Part shown: piece after piece, positions 9,724 to 17,296 of the stretch
Numbering within the stretch: the stretch's first letter is position 1
Layout of the letters: each line of letters opens with the position of its first letter
Assembly (NCBI GenBank): GCA_963782415.1
Contig: CAWAJT010000004.1
Coordinates: 434,001-498,000 of the forward strand
Direction of reading: 5' to 3'
Origin: Bog-473 sp963782415
GTDB lineage: Bacteria > Actinomycetota > Acidimicrobiia > Acidimicrobiales > RAAP-2
Length of the DNA stretch: 64,000 nt
Program-made: the position numbers and the translations under genes
The notes under the pieces: model-generated
The model's database searches: none
Told to the model about the DNA's origin: nothing
Seen by the model: only the letters and a program-made list of their open reading frames with translations

Positions 9724-10197
9724 TCAGCGCTTCTTCCGGTCAAGGAACAGACTGATCGACTTGTCGATCCGCCGTTGTCGTGTCTCAGGGGACTTTGCTG
9801 CGTTGATGTTGTCAACGTGGAATCGTTGCAGGCTGTTGGGCAGCGTCGTAAAGAAAGCGTGAGCGGACGTGTTGGCGGCAAAGGCTGCATTGAGGTCGGC
9901 GGGAATCTTCACGGGCTGTGGGCCGTCGGCAAGCGTGAGCGTGACATGCACGGCATCGTTTCCCGCAAGCCCTGTCTCCTTGCGGACGGCGGCGCTGACG
10001 CTGACCATGTGCTTCCCGCCCATCACGCCGACGGTGGTCTGATAGCGGTAACCGTCGAGATCCACCACGATCGGGGGCCGCTTGCCCGCGCCGAGCTTCG
10101 CGATGAGCTCGGCCGGCACGACGATGCCGGTGTTATTGCCCGTCTGCTCGAGCGTCGTGTCGAAAGAGACTGATTGCACCGCTTTCTTTGCCATCAC
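9724..10197 (-). CDS. DUF1905 / YdeI-OmpD-associated domain protein
   Basis: This is a small soluble protein of 157 residues with two recognisable parts. Residues 8-95 are a DUF1905 beta-barrel (FDTTLEQTGNNTGIVVPAELIAKLG, then VGVMGGKHMVSVSAAVRKETG). Residues 105-157 match the YdeI/OmpD-associated C-terminal helix pair (AFFTTLPNSLQRFHVDNINAAKSPETRQRRI). The biochemical role of the family is poorly known; some members bind small ligands or peptides. It is divergent from a TetR gene, and two strong operator-like palindromes fill the gap, so this gene is probably the regulator's target. Confidence 0.85.
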   Translation of the reverse strand: MMAKKAVQSVSFDTTLEQTGNNTGIVVPAELIAKLGAGKRPPIVVDLDGYRYQTTVGVMGGKHMVSVSAAVRKETGLAGNDAVHVTLTLADGPQPVKIPADLNAAFAANTSAHAFFTTLPNSLQRFHVDNINAAKSPETRQRRIDKSISLFLDRKKR

Positions 10198-10218
10198 CCG
10201 AGCCCTTCTCCGATCCAG

Positions 10219-10261
10219 TACTAGACCGTACAGTACTCATTCGGTACTGGACCGTCCAGTA
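10219..10261. promoter_or_regulatory. Two tandem 17-bp TetR operators
   Basis: TACTGGACCGTCCAGTA (10245-10261) is a perfect palindrome of 8-base arms around one C. TACTAGACCGTACAGTA (10219-10235) is the same site with two arm mismatches. Their starts are 26 bases apart. Both lie in the gap between the divergent DUF1905 gene and the TetR gene, the expected place for an autoregulated TetR to control itself and its neighbour. Confidence 0.7.
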
Positions 10262-10281
10262 TCAGTACGCGAGTGTGTGGC

Positions 10282-11043
10282 ATGGTCGACCGAGGCACTC
10301 CGCCTGTGGGTGGCGGGGATCCTCCAGGTGAGACGCGTGAGACGCGTGAGACGCGTGAGACGCGTGAGACGCGTGAGACGGCCCACGGCGTGACGCAGTC
10401 GGTTCGCAAGAAACAGGCCATCACCGAGGCCGCAACAGCGTTGTTCCTCGCCCAGGGCTTTCAGAGCACGAGCATGGACGAGATCGCAGCAATGGCAAAG
10501 GTGTCCAAGCAAACGGTCTACAAGCACTTCACCGACAAGCAACGCCTCCTCAGCGACATCGTCTTCAACATCGCGGGTCGGGCCGGGACTATTGCGCGCA
10601 CGCTGGAAACGACGTTCGAAGGCATCATCGACGTCGAAACAGGGTTGTCCGACGTGGCGCGGTGCTACGCCTTGGCGGTGGTCCATCCGGATGTCCTGCG
10701 GCTCCGGCGCCTCGTGGTGTGCGAAGCAGCGCGGTTCCCGGACCTGGCGCAGACGTATTACGAGCGAGCCCCGCAGGTCGGGCTCGAAGCTGTCGAGACG
10801 GGGCTGGGCCTACTAGTCGAGCGCGGGCTCCTGCAGATCGAGGACCTCGGGACAGCGGCGAACCAGTTCGCCTATCTCATCCTTGGACCGTTGATCGACA
10901 AGGCGCTGTTCCAACCCGAAGCGACGATCAGCGAGAAGGAGATCGTGTACTGGGCCGAGGCAGGTGCTGCCGCGTTCTTGAAGGCGTACGGGGTGATCGC
11001 GGATTCCCGACCAACGCGACAGCGCAGCGACGCCATGCCGTAA
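10282..11043 (+). CDS. TetR-family regulator with a tandem-repeat N-terminal tail
   Basis: This is a TetR repressor with its helix-turn-helix (STSMDEIAAMAKVSKQTVYKHF) at about residues 70-91 and an ordinary ligand domain of about 160 residues ending near residue 245. The first 40 residues are unusual: a Gly/Pro stretch, then a Thr-Arg-Glu repeat coded by five full 9-base DNA repeats. The start is uncertain (GTG 10273 or ATG 10282). The domain proper begins at VRKKQAITEAA near residue 47, so a start after the repeats cannot be excluded. Two 17-bp operators lie upstream, implying autorepression and control of the divergent DUF1905 gene. Confidence 0.87.
   Translation: MVDRGTPPVGGGDPPGETRETRETRETRETRETAHGVTQSVRKKQAITEAATALFLAQGFQSTSMDEIAAMAKVSKQTVYKHFTDKQRLLSDIVFNIAGRAGTIARTLETTFEGIIDVETGLSDVARCYALAVVHPDVLRLRRLVVCEAARFPDLAQTYYERAPQVGLEAVETGLGLLVERGLLQIEDLGTAANQFAYLILGPLIDKALFQPEATISEKEIVYWAEAGAAAFLKAYGVIADSRPTRQRSDAMP
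10331..10381 (+). repeat. 9-bp tandem repeat, 5.7 copies, inside the TetR reading frame
   Basis: The unit GAGACGCGT is repeated five times exactly (10331-10375), followed by six further matching bases. It keeps the frame and codes for repeated Thr-Arg-Glu. The array is perfect, so it is recent or kept by slippage. Copy-number change would alter the protein tail in steps of three residues. Confidence 0.9.
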
Positions 11044-11164
11044 CCATCCTTCCCGGCTTCAAACCTCATTTCGCAAAACGCTGCATTCCGTCGTCTGACG
11101 CCATTTTCGTTTCCTGACGTGGGCCGCGGGTATTTGCCTTCCACCTTGAAGAAGGAGGGATGCA

Positions 11165-11419
11165 ATGGTTGGAGCCGGTGGACTTGTTGCGAGCATCGTC
11201 GCGTTCGCCGTGGGAGCCATTCTCGACTACGCCGTGACCGTGAATCCTGATCAACACGGATTCAACTTGAACAAAGTCGGTGTGATCTTGATGATCGTCG
11301 GGGTGGTTGGAGCGGTGTTGTCCGTCATTGCCATGGTCGTCGCGAACACCCGCCGCCGCCGCACCGTCGTCGAAGACGGGCGGGGGAATGTTGCTCGGCG
11401 GGTCGATTCGACGTACTAG
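11165..11419 (+). CDS. Small two-span membrane protein, DUF6458-like
   Basis: This 84-residue protein has two hydrophobic spans, GGLVASIVAFAVGAILDYAV and VGVILMIVGVVGAVLSVIAMVV, joined by a short polar loop containing VNPDQHGFNLNKVG, and a basic tail. The pattern matches the small actinobacterial DUF6458 membrane proteins, whose role is unknown. The ATG at 11165 follows a good GAAGGAGG box. A second tiny membrane protein follows about 100 bases later, after a block of direct repeats. Confidence 0.7.
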   Translation: MVGAGGLVASIVAFAVGAILDYAVTVNPDQHGFNLNKVGVILMIVGVVGAVLSVIAMVVANTRRRRTVVEDGRGNVARRVDSTY

Positions 11420-11449
11420 GTCGCTACAGATCTCGAGGTAATGCAGTTA

Positions 11450-11503
11450 AGAGAAACGTTGTCAGTTGAGAGAAACGTTGTCAGTTGAGAGAAACGTTGT
11501 CAG
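11450..11503 (+). repeat. 19-bp direct repeat, 2.8 copies, upstream of a small membrane gene
   Basis: The unit AGAGAAACGTTGTCAGTTG occurs twice exactly (11450-11468 and 11469-11487), followed by 16 matching bases to 11503. Each copy contains the palindromic core AACGTT. The spacing of 19 bases is close to two helical turns, so proteins bound to the copies would lie on the same DNA face. It lies 19 bases before the ATG of the next gene, as an operator array or a slippage product. Confidence 0.85.
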
Positions 11504-11521
11504 AGAGAGGGGTAATGCATC

Positions 11522-11686
11522 ATGGTTTTGGTACTTGCAGCGCTACTTGTGTTGATTCTCTTCGGAGCAGGCTTTGCCGTCCATCTGCTTTGGATTGCGG
11601 CCGTCGTCCTTCTGGTCCTGTGGCTGGTTGGATTCGCGATGGGTCGGGGTGAGAGTGCGGGAACCCACAAGTTCTACCGCTGGTAG
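11522..11686 (+). CDS. Small hydrophobic protein, 54 residues
   Basis: This ORF encodes a protein with a long hydrophobic stretch (LVLAALLVLILFGAGFAVHL, then a second run beginning LWIAAVVLLV and ending in Gly-Phe-Ala) and the tail THKFYRW. Very similar short hydrophobic proteins ending in Arg-Trp-Tyr-Arg-Trp-like tails are widespread in actinobacteria and have no known role. The ATG at 11522 follows GAGAGAGGGG with good spacing. It probably spans the membrane once or twice. The repeat block directly upstream may control it. Confidence 0.65.
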   Translation: MVLVLAALLVLILFGAGFAVHLLWIAAVVLLVLWLVGFAMGRGESAGTHKFYRW

Positions 11687-11746
11687 AGCTGGCGATCGTT
11701 CGACCTGTACGCGTGTCGTACGCTTCGACGAGCACAGAATCCGTGA

Positions 11747-11775
11747 CGATTGGGCCCCCTTCGGGGGTCGAATCG
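11747..11775. terminator. Hairpin between convergent genes, likely bidirectional terminator
   Basis: An outer stem CGATT/AATCG and an inner stem CCCCC-TTC-GGGGG form one long hairpin. It sits between the small hydrophobic gene (ends 11686) and the convergent mftD (ends 11797), where a terminator serving both strands is expected. Confidence 0.5.
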
Positions 11776-11796
11776 CGTCACCACGCCTGCTTCGGC

Positions 11797-12966
11797 TCAA
11801 CCGAGGTGGCGGGCGAAACCCTCCGGGATGACGAGATCGTCGGGGCTCAGTTGGGCCAGGGACGAGTGCCCGAGCCCGAGCAGAGCTGATTCAATGCCAC
11901 TGCGGAGAATGTCGAGCACGTTCTCGACGCCCGCCTGTCCGTTGGCGGCGAGGCCCCACAGCGAGGCGCGCCCGATCATGACGGCGCGGGCGCCCAGCGC
12001 CACGGCCTTGACGACATCGCCACCGCGTCGGATGCCCCCGTCGAGAAGCACATCGATTTGGTCGCCGACGGCGTCTGCGACTGCCGGCAGAAGTCGGATG
12101 GTGGCCGGGGTCCCGTCGAGGTTGTTGCCGCCATGGTTCGACACGGAGATCGCGCTGACGCCGGCATCCACGGCGCGCTTCGCATCGTCGACGCGACTGA
12201 CGCCTTTGAGCATGAAGGGACCGTCCCACTGCTCGCGCAGCCAGGCCACGTCCTCCCAGCTCGGCGGTGGGGTCCCCATCCACTGGCCGTAGGCCCCGAA
12301 GAACGTGGGTCCCTGTTGGCCGCGGGGCACCATGTTCGGCGTCGTCAGGTCTGGGAACTTGCCGGTGCGAGCAAAGGAGAGGAGCCAGCTCGGGTGCGCG
12401 ATCGCCTCGGGGGCGAATCGGAGCATGGCGTGCATATTCATCGTCTCGGGAATCGACGGGCTGCCCCAGTCCCTACCATGGGAAAAGGACCAGTCCAGCG
12501 TCGCGATGAGGCCGACGGCACCGGCGGCCCGGGCCCGCTCGACCCGGGCGGCGATCTCGTCACGGTTGCCGATCCAGTAGATCTGGAAGAACGTCTGCGG
12601 ATTGGCGGCCACAACCTCCTCCACGGGCATGCTGGCAAAGGAGCTGAGGCCCATGGCCGTCCCGCGCGCAGCTGCCGCACTGGCCATGGCCACCTCGCCC
12701 CCGGGGTGCACGGCCTGGACGCCGGTGGGGGAGATCACCACCGGGAACGAGATTTCCTGCCCCATGACCTTGGTGGTCAGGTCGCGGCTCTCGGCAAAGC
12801 CGGCCGCGTGGGGTGCAAAGCCGAGCTCCCCGTAAGCGGCGACGTTGTCCTCCAACGTGATGCCGCGTTCGGATCCGGCGATCAGCGCTCCGTAGACCGA
12901 CTTGGGCAGGCGCTTCTTGGCGCGCCGCTGCGCCTCGGCCACTGTCTCGAACCACTTGTTTGTCAC
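11797..12966 (-). CDS. mftD: MftD, FMN-dependent pre-mycofactocin synthase
   Basis: This 389-residue protein belongs to the FMN alpha-hydroxyacid dehydrogenase family and closely resembles the mycobacterial MftD (formerly annotated LldD1). MftD oxidatively deaminates the Val-Tyr-derived core to give redox-active pre-mycofactocin. Visible marks are the N-terminus KWFETVAEAQRRAKKRLPKSVY, the FMN-binding ISPTGVQAVHPGGE, DWSFSHGRDWGSP (residues about 158-170), the catalytic region SVSNHGGNNLDGTPA near 280 and the phosphate-binding LLDGGIRRGGDVVKA near 310. It starts at a GTG. In mycobacteria mftD sits inside mftABCDEF. Here it lies about 2.8 kb before mftA on the other strand, separated by mftF, a GNAT gene and a pseudogene. 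L-lactate oxidation is the main alternative, but the sequence fits MftD better. Confidence 0.88.
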   Translation of the reverse strand: MTNKWFETVAEAQRRAKKRLPKSVYGALIAGSERGITLEDNVAAYGELGFAPHAAGFAESRDLTTKVMGQEISFPVVISPTGVQAVHPGGEVAMASAAAARGTAMGLSSFASMPVEEVVAANPQTFFQIYWIGNRDEIAARVERARAAGAVGLIATLDWSFSHGRDWGSPSIPETMNMHAMLRFAPEAIAHPSWLLSFARTGKFPDLTTPNMVPRGQQGPTFFGAYGQWMGTPPPSWEDVAWLREQWDGPFMLKGVSRVDDAKRAVDAGVSAISVSNHGGNNLDGTPATIRLLPAVADAVGDQIDVLLDGGIRRGGDVVKAVALGARAVMIGRASLWGLAANGQAGVENVLDILRSGIESALLGLGHSSLAQLSPDDLVIPEGFARHLG

Positions 12967-13057
12967 AACCGGAGAACTCTACGCGCCCGGCCGGGGTGGG
13001 CCGCTCCGGGCAGCCTGAGCCGGACGGCTGCACCGGGTCCGACGCATGGTCGGCGCC

Positions 13058-13720
13058 ATGCCTGAACCCGAATTCGTCGCGCTGACCCCGGCAGAAAAGG
13101 CCATGCGGGCAGCCAGTTTCGGCGGCGCGCCCACGCATTACGAGCGCGATCGCTCCGGTCCACCGGTGCCCTGACTCGGCTGCTGGTCGACCGCGCCAAA
13201 AGCGTGGTGGCGGTGGAACCCGACGACCGCACGAGCGCCGTGCTCGCCGACGCGTGCCCGGAGCACGGGCCATCGCAGGTCGGGGCGAGGCGGTCCCTCG
13301 TGCCCGGCCGCACCGTGGCTGGCGTGTGGTCCGGCCCGATCCGGACACTGGGCTCATCGGCCAGGAGCGGGCGCTGCTCAGTGGCGGCGGTTCGCCGGAC
13401 ATCGACGAGCGGAACCATGCTGAGCTGTCTGCGGCGCCGAACGACCGCAATGCGCACGTGCAGGAGAGTTGCAGATCCAACCCGGTGCCCCATTCGACCA
13501 GCCCGAGCAAAAGGTGATCACCTGGAACGTGGCACTGAATGCGGGCGAGCTCATTGGGCTCCTGGGGACCTCCGCTGAGCGACCTTGATCGAGGACGATG
13601 CTCGGGCGCGTCCCTTCGACACCGCTCGCAGGGTGCTGCGCGAATCGCTCGGCGTGTCTGGCGACGTCACGGTCGACATCGGGTACAGAGCAAGGTCTTC
13701 AAAGCGCGCCACGACTGAGG
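13058..13720 (+). pseudogene. Decayed class I SAM-dependent methyltransferase
   Basis: Pieces of a methyltransferase follow one another in different frames. The start reads AEKAMRAASFGGAPTHYERD, then a stop at about 13171. Next come ALTRLLVDRAKSVVAVEPDD, then PDPDTGLIGQERALLSGG, then KVITWNVALNAGELIGLLGT, and finally DTARRVLRESLGVSG with VTVDIGYRARSSKRAT. These match, in order, parts of small actinobacterial methyltransferases, but the SAM-binding motif between the first two pieces is deleted and at least three frame changes are needed. It is therefore dead. It fills the gap between mftD and the GNAT gene and may mark the scar of a past rearrangement of the mycofactocin locus. Confidence 0.75.
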
Positions 13721-13751
13721 CGCGGGTGGAGCAGGTCCGTAACATGAGCTC

Positions 13752-14192
13752 ATGCAGGCGCACCTCCGATCGGCGACGGTCGACGACATCACGGCCGTCC
13801 TGGCGTTCTGGGACTTTGCGGCTGAGCCAACCTCGACCGATTCCGCCGAGGTACTCGCCGGATTGTTGCATCGCGATCCGGACGCGCTGATCGTCGCCGT
13901 CAGCGACGGTCGCATCATCGGCACCGTCATCGCGGGGTGGGACGGCTGGCGCGGTGCCATCTATCGCTTGGCCGTCGACGCCGCGCACCGGCGCGAGGGC
14001 CTCGGGCGCTCGTTATTGCGCGCCGCCGAGGACCACCTGGCCCAGCTGGGTGCTCGCCGGCTTCATGCCATCGTCGTAGGCTCGAACATCAATGGCGTGG
14101 CCTTCTGGGAGGCATCGGATTGGGCCGTGCAGGAGGGACAACTCCGCTACGTCAAGGGGTCGCGGGGTTGTCATCCGGGACCGTCCGGCTAG
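13752..14192 (+). CDS. GNAT-family N-acetyltransferase
   Basis: This 146-residue acetyl-CoA-dependent acetyltransferase has the RimI-like layout. It begins LRSATVDDITAVLAFW, the core strand is GAIYRLAVDAAHRREGLGRSLL with the acetyl-CoA loop RREGLGRS near residue 83, and the late motif is NGVAFWEASDW. The substrate is unknown. It is convergent with mftF and overlaps its 3' end by 4 bases. Sitting between mftF and the methyltransferase relic, it could be a passenger or could modify mycofactocin-related amines; nothing in the sequence decides this. Confidence 0.85.
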   Translation: MQAHLRSATVDDITAVLAFWDFAAEPTSTDSAEVLAGLLHRDPDALIVAVSDGRIIGTVIAGWDGWRGAIYRLAVDAAHRREGLGRSLLRAAEDHLAQLGARRLHAIVVGSNINGVAFWEASDWAVQEGQLRYVKGSRGCHPGPSG

Positions 14193-15656
14193 TGCTGCAG
14201 CTCCTCGCGCAGCGTCGAGGACGACCACACGCGGGCGCGCCACGATACGCGCGGGATGAGCGGAGTAGTGATCCGCTCGCGGGCGCAGCCGATCCAGATG
14301 CCCGTGCCGTAGGCGACATCGTCGGCCACGTGCAGGGCCGCGGGCGCGCACAGGATCGCTCGCTCCGGAGTCGGTCGACACCTCGGCCAGTGCGGGGAGG
14401 AGCAGGGCCATGGCCGACACCCGACGGGTCCGGGGGAACGCCAGACCGAGGACGAGCGCAGGCGACCATGCCCTGACCAACGACGCGAGCGTCGGCAGCG
14501 CAGCGCGGGTGGTGCCACCCGCCGCGATGTGGGTCGCCACCGCGACGGGGTCGCGCACGAGGCCGCGCAACCGGCGGGCCAACAGCGCGATGGACGCCGC
14601 CAGCACCGCCATCGCCAGCGTCGGCTTGCGGGCCAAGAGCAGGCTCCACACCGCCAGCGACCAGCCCGAGACGTGAACTGGTGCCAGCACATCCCCGTGC
14701 CGCCTCGCCAGCGGCGCCGCCGTCGTGCCATAGAAGGCACGACGGGTCAGGAACGCTCCCAGGGACGCCGGACCGTCATGGATCACGGTGCTGGACGGCT
14801 CGTAGCGCACGTCCCAACCGGATTCGCCCAGACGCCACACGAGGTCGACGTCCTCGCCGCCGCGGAGGGCCGGATCGAAGAGGCCGGGACCGTCGACGGC
14901 GTCCACCCGGACGAGCAACGCCGCGCTCGGGACGAAGGGGATACGGCTGCCGGAACGTACCAGGCCCGGTGCAGCACCCCGGTCGAGCGACGAACGCGGC
15001 ACGGCACCGCCGCCGGCACCTCCTCGACGCGGCTTCTGCACAATCCGCGGTGCCACCGCGGCGACGAGCGGGTCGTCGAAGTGGCCCAGGAGGGGGTCGA
15101 GCCATCCGGCGGTCGGCATGCAGTCAGAATCCACGAATGCCACGAGCGGGGTGCGGACAGCAGCCAGTCCTGCGTTGCGGGCACCGGCCGGTCCGACGTT
15201 GGTGGCGAGCCGCACCAGGCTCGCATCGTGCCGCTCGGCGATCTGCTTCGTCTCCGCGGCATCGGTCGACTCGTCATCGACGACGACACAGGCCAGACCC
15301 TCCAGCGTCACCAACAATCGGTCGAGTTGTGCGGGGCGATCGCGCACCGGGACAACCACGGTCACGTTGGCTGGTCCGAGAGTGGCGGCAACGGGCCGCG
15401 CCGTGAACGCCCCGGCCGACACCAGGCGGCGGGCCAGAAGTTGCACCGCACGCCGCGGTCCCACCGGCCCGCCGGACTTCCAGCGCTCCACCATGCGTTG
15501 CGCTCGATCGGAAATGCGGAACAGGCGCAACGGGCTGCCGCCGAGAAGCACGGTCCCCCCGTCGAATTCCTGCGTCGAGGCGTCCTCGTTCAGGATGAAG
15601 GAGCCGGGCAACGGCGTCGAGGCCCGGGCGGGGGCAGGGCGCAACGGAGAGGGCAT
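14189..15656 (-). CDS. mftF: MftF, mycofactocin glycosyltransferase, one-base frameshift near the end
   Basis: MftF adds beta-1,4-linked glucose units to mycofactocin. The N-terminal part carries the family segment SFILNEDASTQEFDGGTVLLGGSPLRLFRIS, then a GT2 domain with VTVVVPVRDRPAQLDRLL, the acceptor motif DSDCMP and GGEDVDLVWRLGESGWDVRYEP, then hydrophobic spans in the last third. The conserved C-terminus (ALHVADDVAYGTGIW and ITTPLIPRVSW) is in another frame. Deleting one base in the GGG at 14342-14344 fuses them as DPVRAAALHVADDVAYG, giving 488 residues, near the usual size. It is divergent from mftA, whereas in mycobacteria it follows mftE. The indel is either an error or a real loss of the last 50 or so residues. 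Confidence 0.88.
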
Positions 15657-15689
15657 CGGGGGTGCGCGGTGGGGGGGCACCGGCCAATC

Positions 15690-15716
15690 TTGGCAGCCCG
15701 GGGTCGGCGATAGGCT
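15690..15716 (+). promoter_or_regulatory. Possible mftA promoter
   Basis: TTGGCA (15690-15695) and TAGGCT (15711-15716, fitting TANNNT) lie 15 bases apart in the short gap between mftF and mftA. The spacing is short, so confidence is limited. The -10 box lies 26 bases before the mftA ATG. Confidence 0.3.
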
Positions 15717-15742
15717 GGGCCTCGTGCCCAGAGGAGGTCGGG

Positions 15743-15853
15743 ATGCTGGTTGAGGACCAAGACACCCAAGATGTCGAAGAGCTGTCCGACGAGGACGTCG
15801 ACGAGCTCCTGGTGGAAGAGGTCTCCATCGACGGGATGTGCGGCGTCTATTGA
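15743..15853 (+). CDS. mftA: MftA, mycofactocin precursor peptide
   Basis: This 36-residue ribosomal peptide is the substrate from which mycofactocin is made. The leader is very acidic (DQDTQDVEELSDEDVDELLVEE), as in the family, and the core ends in the diagnostic IDGMCGVY. The last Val-Tyr pair is decarboxylated and crosslinked by MftC, then released by MftE as the dipeptide-derived product. The ATG at 15743 follows GAGGAGG with ideal spacing. Its stop overlaps the likely TTG start of mftB, so the two are translationally coupled. Confidence 0.97.
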   Translation: MLVEDQDTQDVEELSDEDVDELLVEEVSIDGMCGVY

Positions 15854-16143
15854 GCGTGACTGAAACGCGGCCCGCCAGGGCAGCGTTCGCAGCTGATCGG
15901 GCCTGGCAGCTCAACCCGCAGGTCGCCTTACGCGACGAGTCCTTCGGGGCGCTCGCCTACCACTACGGCAATCGCCGCCTGGTCTTTCTCAAGTCGCGCA
16001 CGCTCGTAGAGCTGGTGTCCTCGCTCCACGAGTACCCGAGCGCAATCGACGCCATCGCCGCGCTCGTGCCCAAGGGTCAGGAACCTTCCTACCGGCGGGC
16101 ACTGGCACGGCTGGCCGCCTCCGAGGTGATCGATGTCCGCTGA
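15850..16143 (+). CDS. mftB: MftB, mycofactocin peptide chaperone
   Basis: MftB is the PqqD-like RRE chaperone that binds the MftA leader and presents it to MftC. The family pattern is clear: WQLNPQVALRDESFGALAYHYGNRRLVFLKSRTLVELVSSL, then a C-terminal helix RRALARLAASEVIDV. The protein has 95-97 residues. The start is TTG at 15850, overlapping the mftA stop, or GTG at 15856; both give a full domain. It overlaps mftC by 11 bases, so A, B and C form one tightly coupled unit. Confidence 0.93.
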   Translation: MSVTETRPARAAFAADRAWQLNPQVALRDESFGALAYHYGNRRLVFLKSRTLVELVSSLHEYPSAIDAIAALVPKGQEPSYRRALARLAASEVIDVR

Positions 16144-17293
16144 CGCCGGATCCCTACCGCTGAAAGACCAATTCAGCCGGGGCCTTGACGCACCCATCTG
16201 CCTGACCTGGGAACTCACGTATGGCTGCAACCTCGCCTGCGTGCACTGCCTCAGCTCCTCGGGTCGCCGCGACCCGGCCGAGCTCACGCCGGCTGAAGCC
16301 CGCGGCATCGTCGACGATATGGTCGACATGAAGGTCTTCTACGTGAACATCGGCGGTGGTGAGCCGATGTTGCGACCCGACTTCTTCGATCTCGTGTCGT
16401 ATGCGGTCGAGCGCAAGGTTGGTGTGAAGTTCTCGACCAACGGCACACGGATCACGCGGGCGCGGGCGAGGCAACTCGCCGCGCTTGACTACCTCGATGT
16501 GCAGATCAGCATTGACGGCGCCACGGCTGCCACCAACGACGCCGTCCGCGGTGAGGGTTCGTTCGCCGCTGCCCGCGCCGCCATGGAGCATCTTGCCGCG
16601 GCCGACTTCGGTCCCTTCAAGATCAGCGTCGTCGTCACTCGCCAGAACGTTGACGAACTCGATGCGCTGGCTGCCATCGCCGACTCCTACGGCGCGCAAC
16701 TTCGCCTGACGCGTCTCCGCCCCTCGGGCCGCGCTGTCGACACCTGGGAAACGCTGCACCCCACGGCAGCACAGCAGCGTGTGCTCTACCACTGGCTGGT
16801 CGAGCGCCCGGGGGTGCTCACCGGTGATTCCTTCTTCCACCTGTCTGCTCTGGGCGAGCCGCTCGACGGCTTGAACTTGTGCGGCGCCGGGCGGGTCGTC
16901 TGTCTCATCGACCCCATCGGAGACGTCTACGCCTGCCCCTTCGTCATCGACCGCCAATTCCTGGCCGGCAACGTGCGCGGTCCCGGTGGTTTTCCTGCAG
17001 TCTGGCGCCAGTCAGACCTGTTCACATCGCTGCGCGAGCCACAGAGCGCCGGCGCCTGCGCGTCCTGCGGCTCCTTTGACGCCTGCCAGGGCGGCTGCAT
17101 GGCCGCCAAGTTCTTCACCGGCCTGCCCCTCGACGGCCCCGACCCCGAGTGCGTGCACGGGCATGGCGAGACCGCCTTGGCCGCCGTGGGCGCACGTCCG
17201 CAGTCGGCACCCGGCCATTCCAAAGTGGCGCGTAACGGCACGCCGATCCCGGTGCCGACGCCCGTCCGTTTCCGTTCGCCGGCGCGCGCCTGA
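16133..17293 (+). CDS. mftC: MftC, mycofactocin radical SAM maturase
   Basis: MftC is a radical SAM/SPASM enzyme that oxidatively decarboxylates the C-terminal Tyr of MftA and then forms the Val-Tyr carbon-carbon bond. The radical SAM cluster motif CNLACVHC is at residues about 31-38 and the SAM-binding GGGEP near 74. The SPASM region has CGAGRVVCLIDPIGDVYACPF near 246-266 and CASCGSFDACQGGCMAAKFF near 304-323, then a late Cys in DPECVHG. The length of 386 residues matches known MftC. It follows mftB with an 11-base overlap and precedes mftE by 3 bases. All expected cluster cysteines are present, so it should be active. Confidence 0.96.
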   Translation: MSADAGSLPLKDQFSRGLDAPICLTWELTYGCNLACVHCLSSSGRRDPAELTPAEARGIVDDMVDMKVFYVNIGGGEPMLRPDFFDLVSYAVERKVGVKFSTNGTRITRARARQLAALDYLDVQISIDGATAATNDAVRGEGSFAAARAAMEHLAAADFGPFKISVVVTRQNVDELDALAAIADSYGAQLRLTRLRPSGRAVDTWETLHPTAAQQRVLYHWLVERPGVLTGDSFFHLSALGEPLDGLNLCGAGRVVCLIDPIGDVYACPFVIDRQFLAGNVRGPGGFPAVWRQSDLFTSLREPQSAGACASCGSFDACQGGCMAAKFFTGLPLDGPDPECVHGHGETALAAVGARPQSAPGHSKVARNGTPIPVPTPVRFRSPARA

Positions 17294-17296
17294 CCC

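Noticed and set aside
10331..10381. Short tandem repeats as a possible CRISPR
   Set aside because: The copies are contiguous 9-base units without spacers, and no cas genes are present.
11797..12966. Annotation as L-lactate dehydrogenase (LldD)
   Set aside because: The N-terminus and the DWSFSHGRDWGSP region fit MftD, and the mycofactocin genes are close by.
14013..15914. A longer mftF reading frame running past both ends
   Set aside because: The N-terminal extension covers mftA and its promoter and the C-terminal extension reads antisense to the GNAT gene; the conserved protein ends in another frame.
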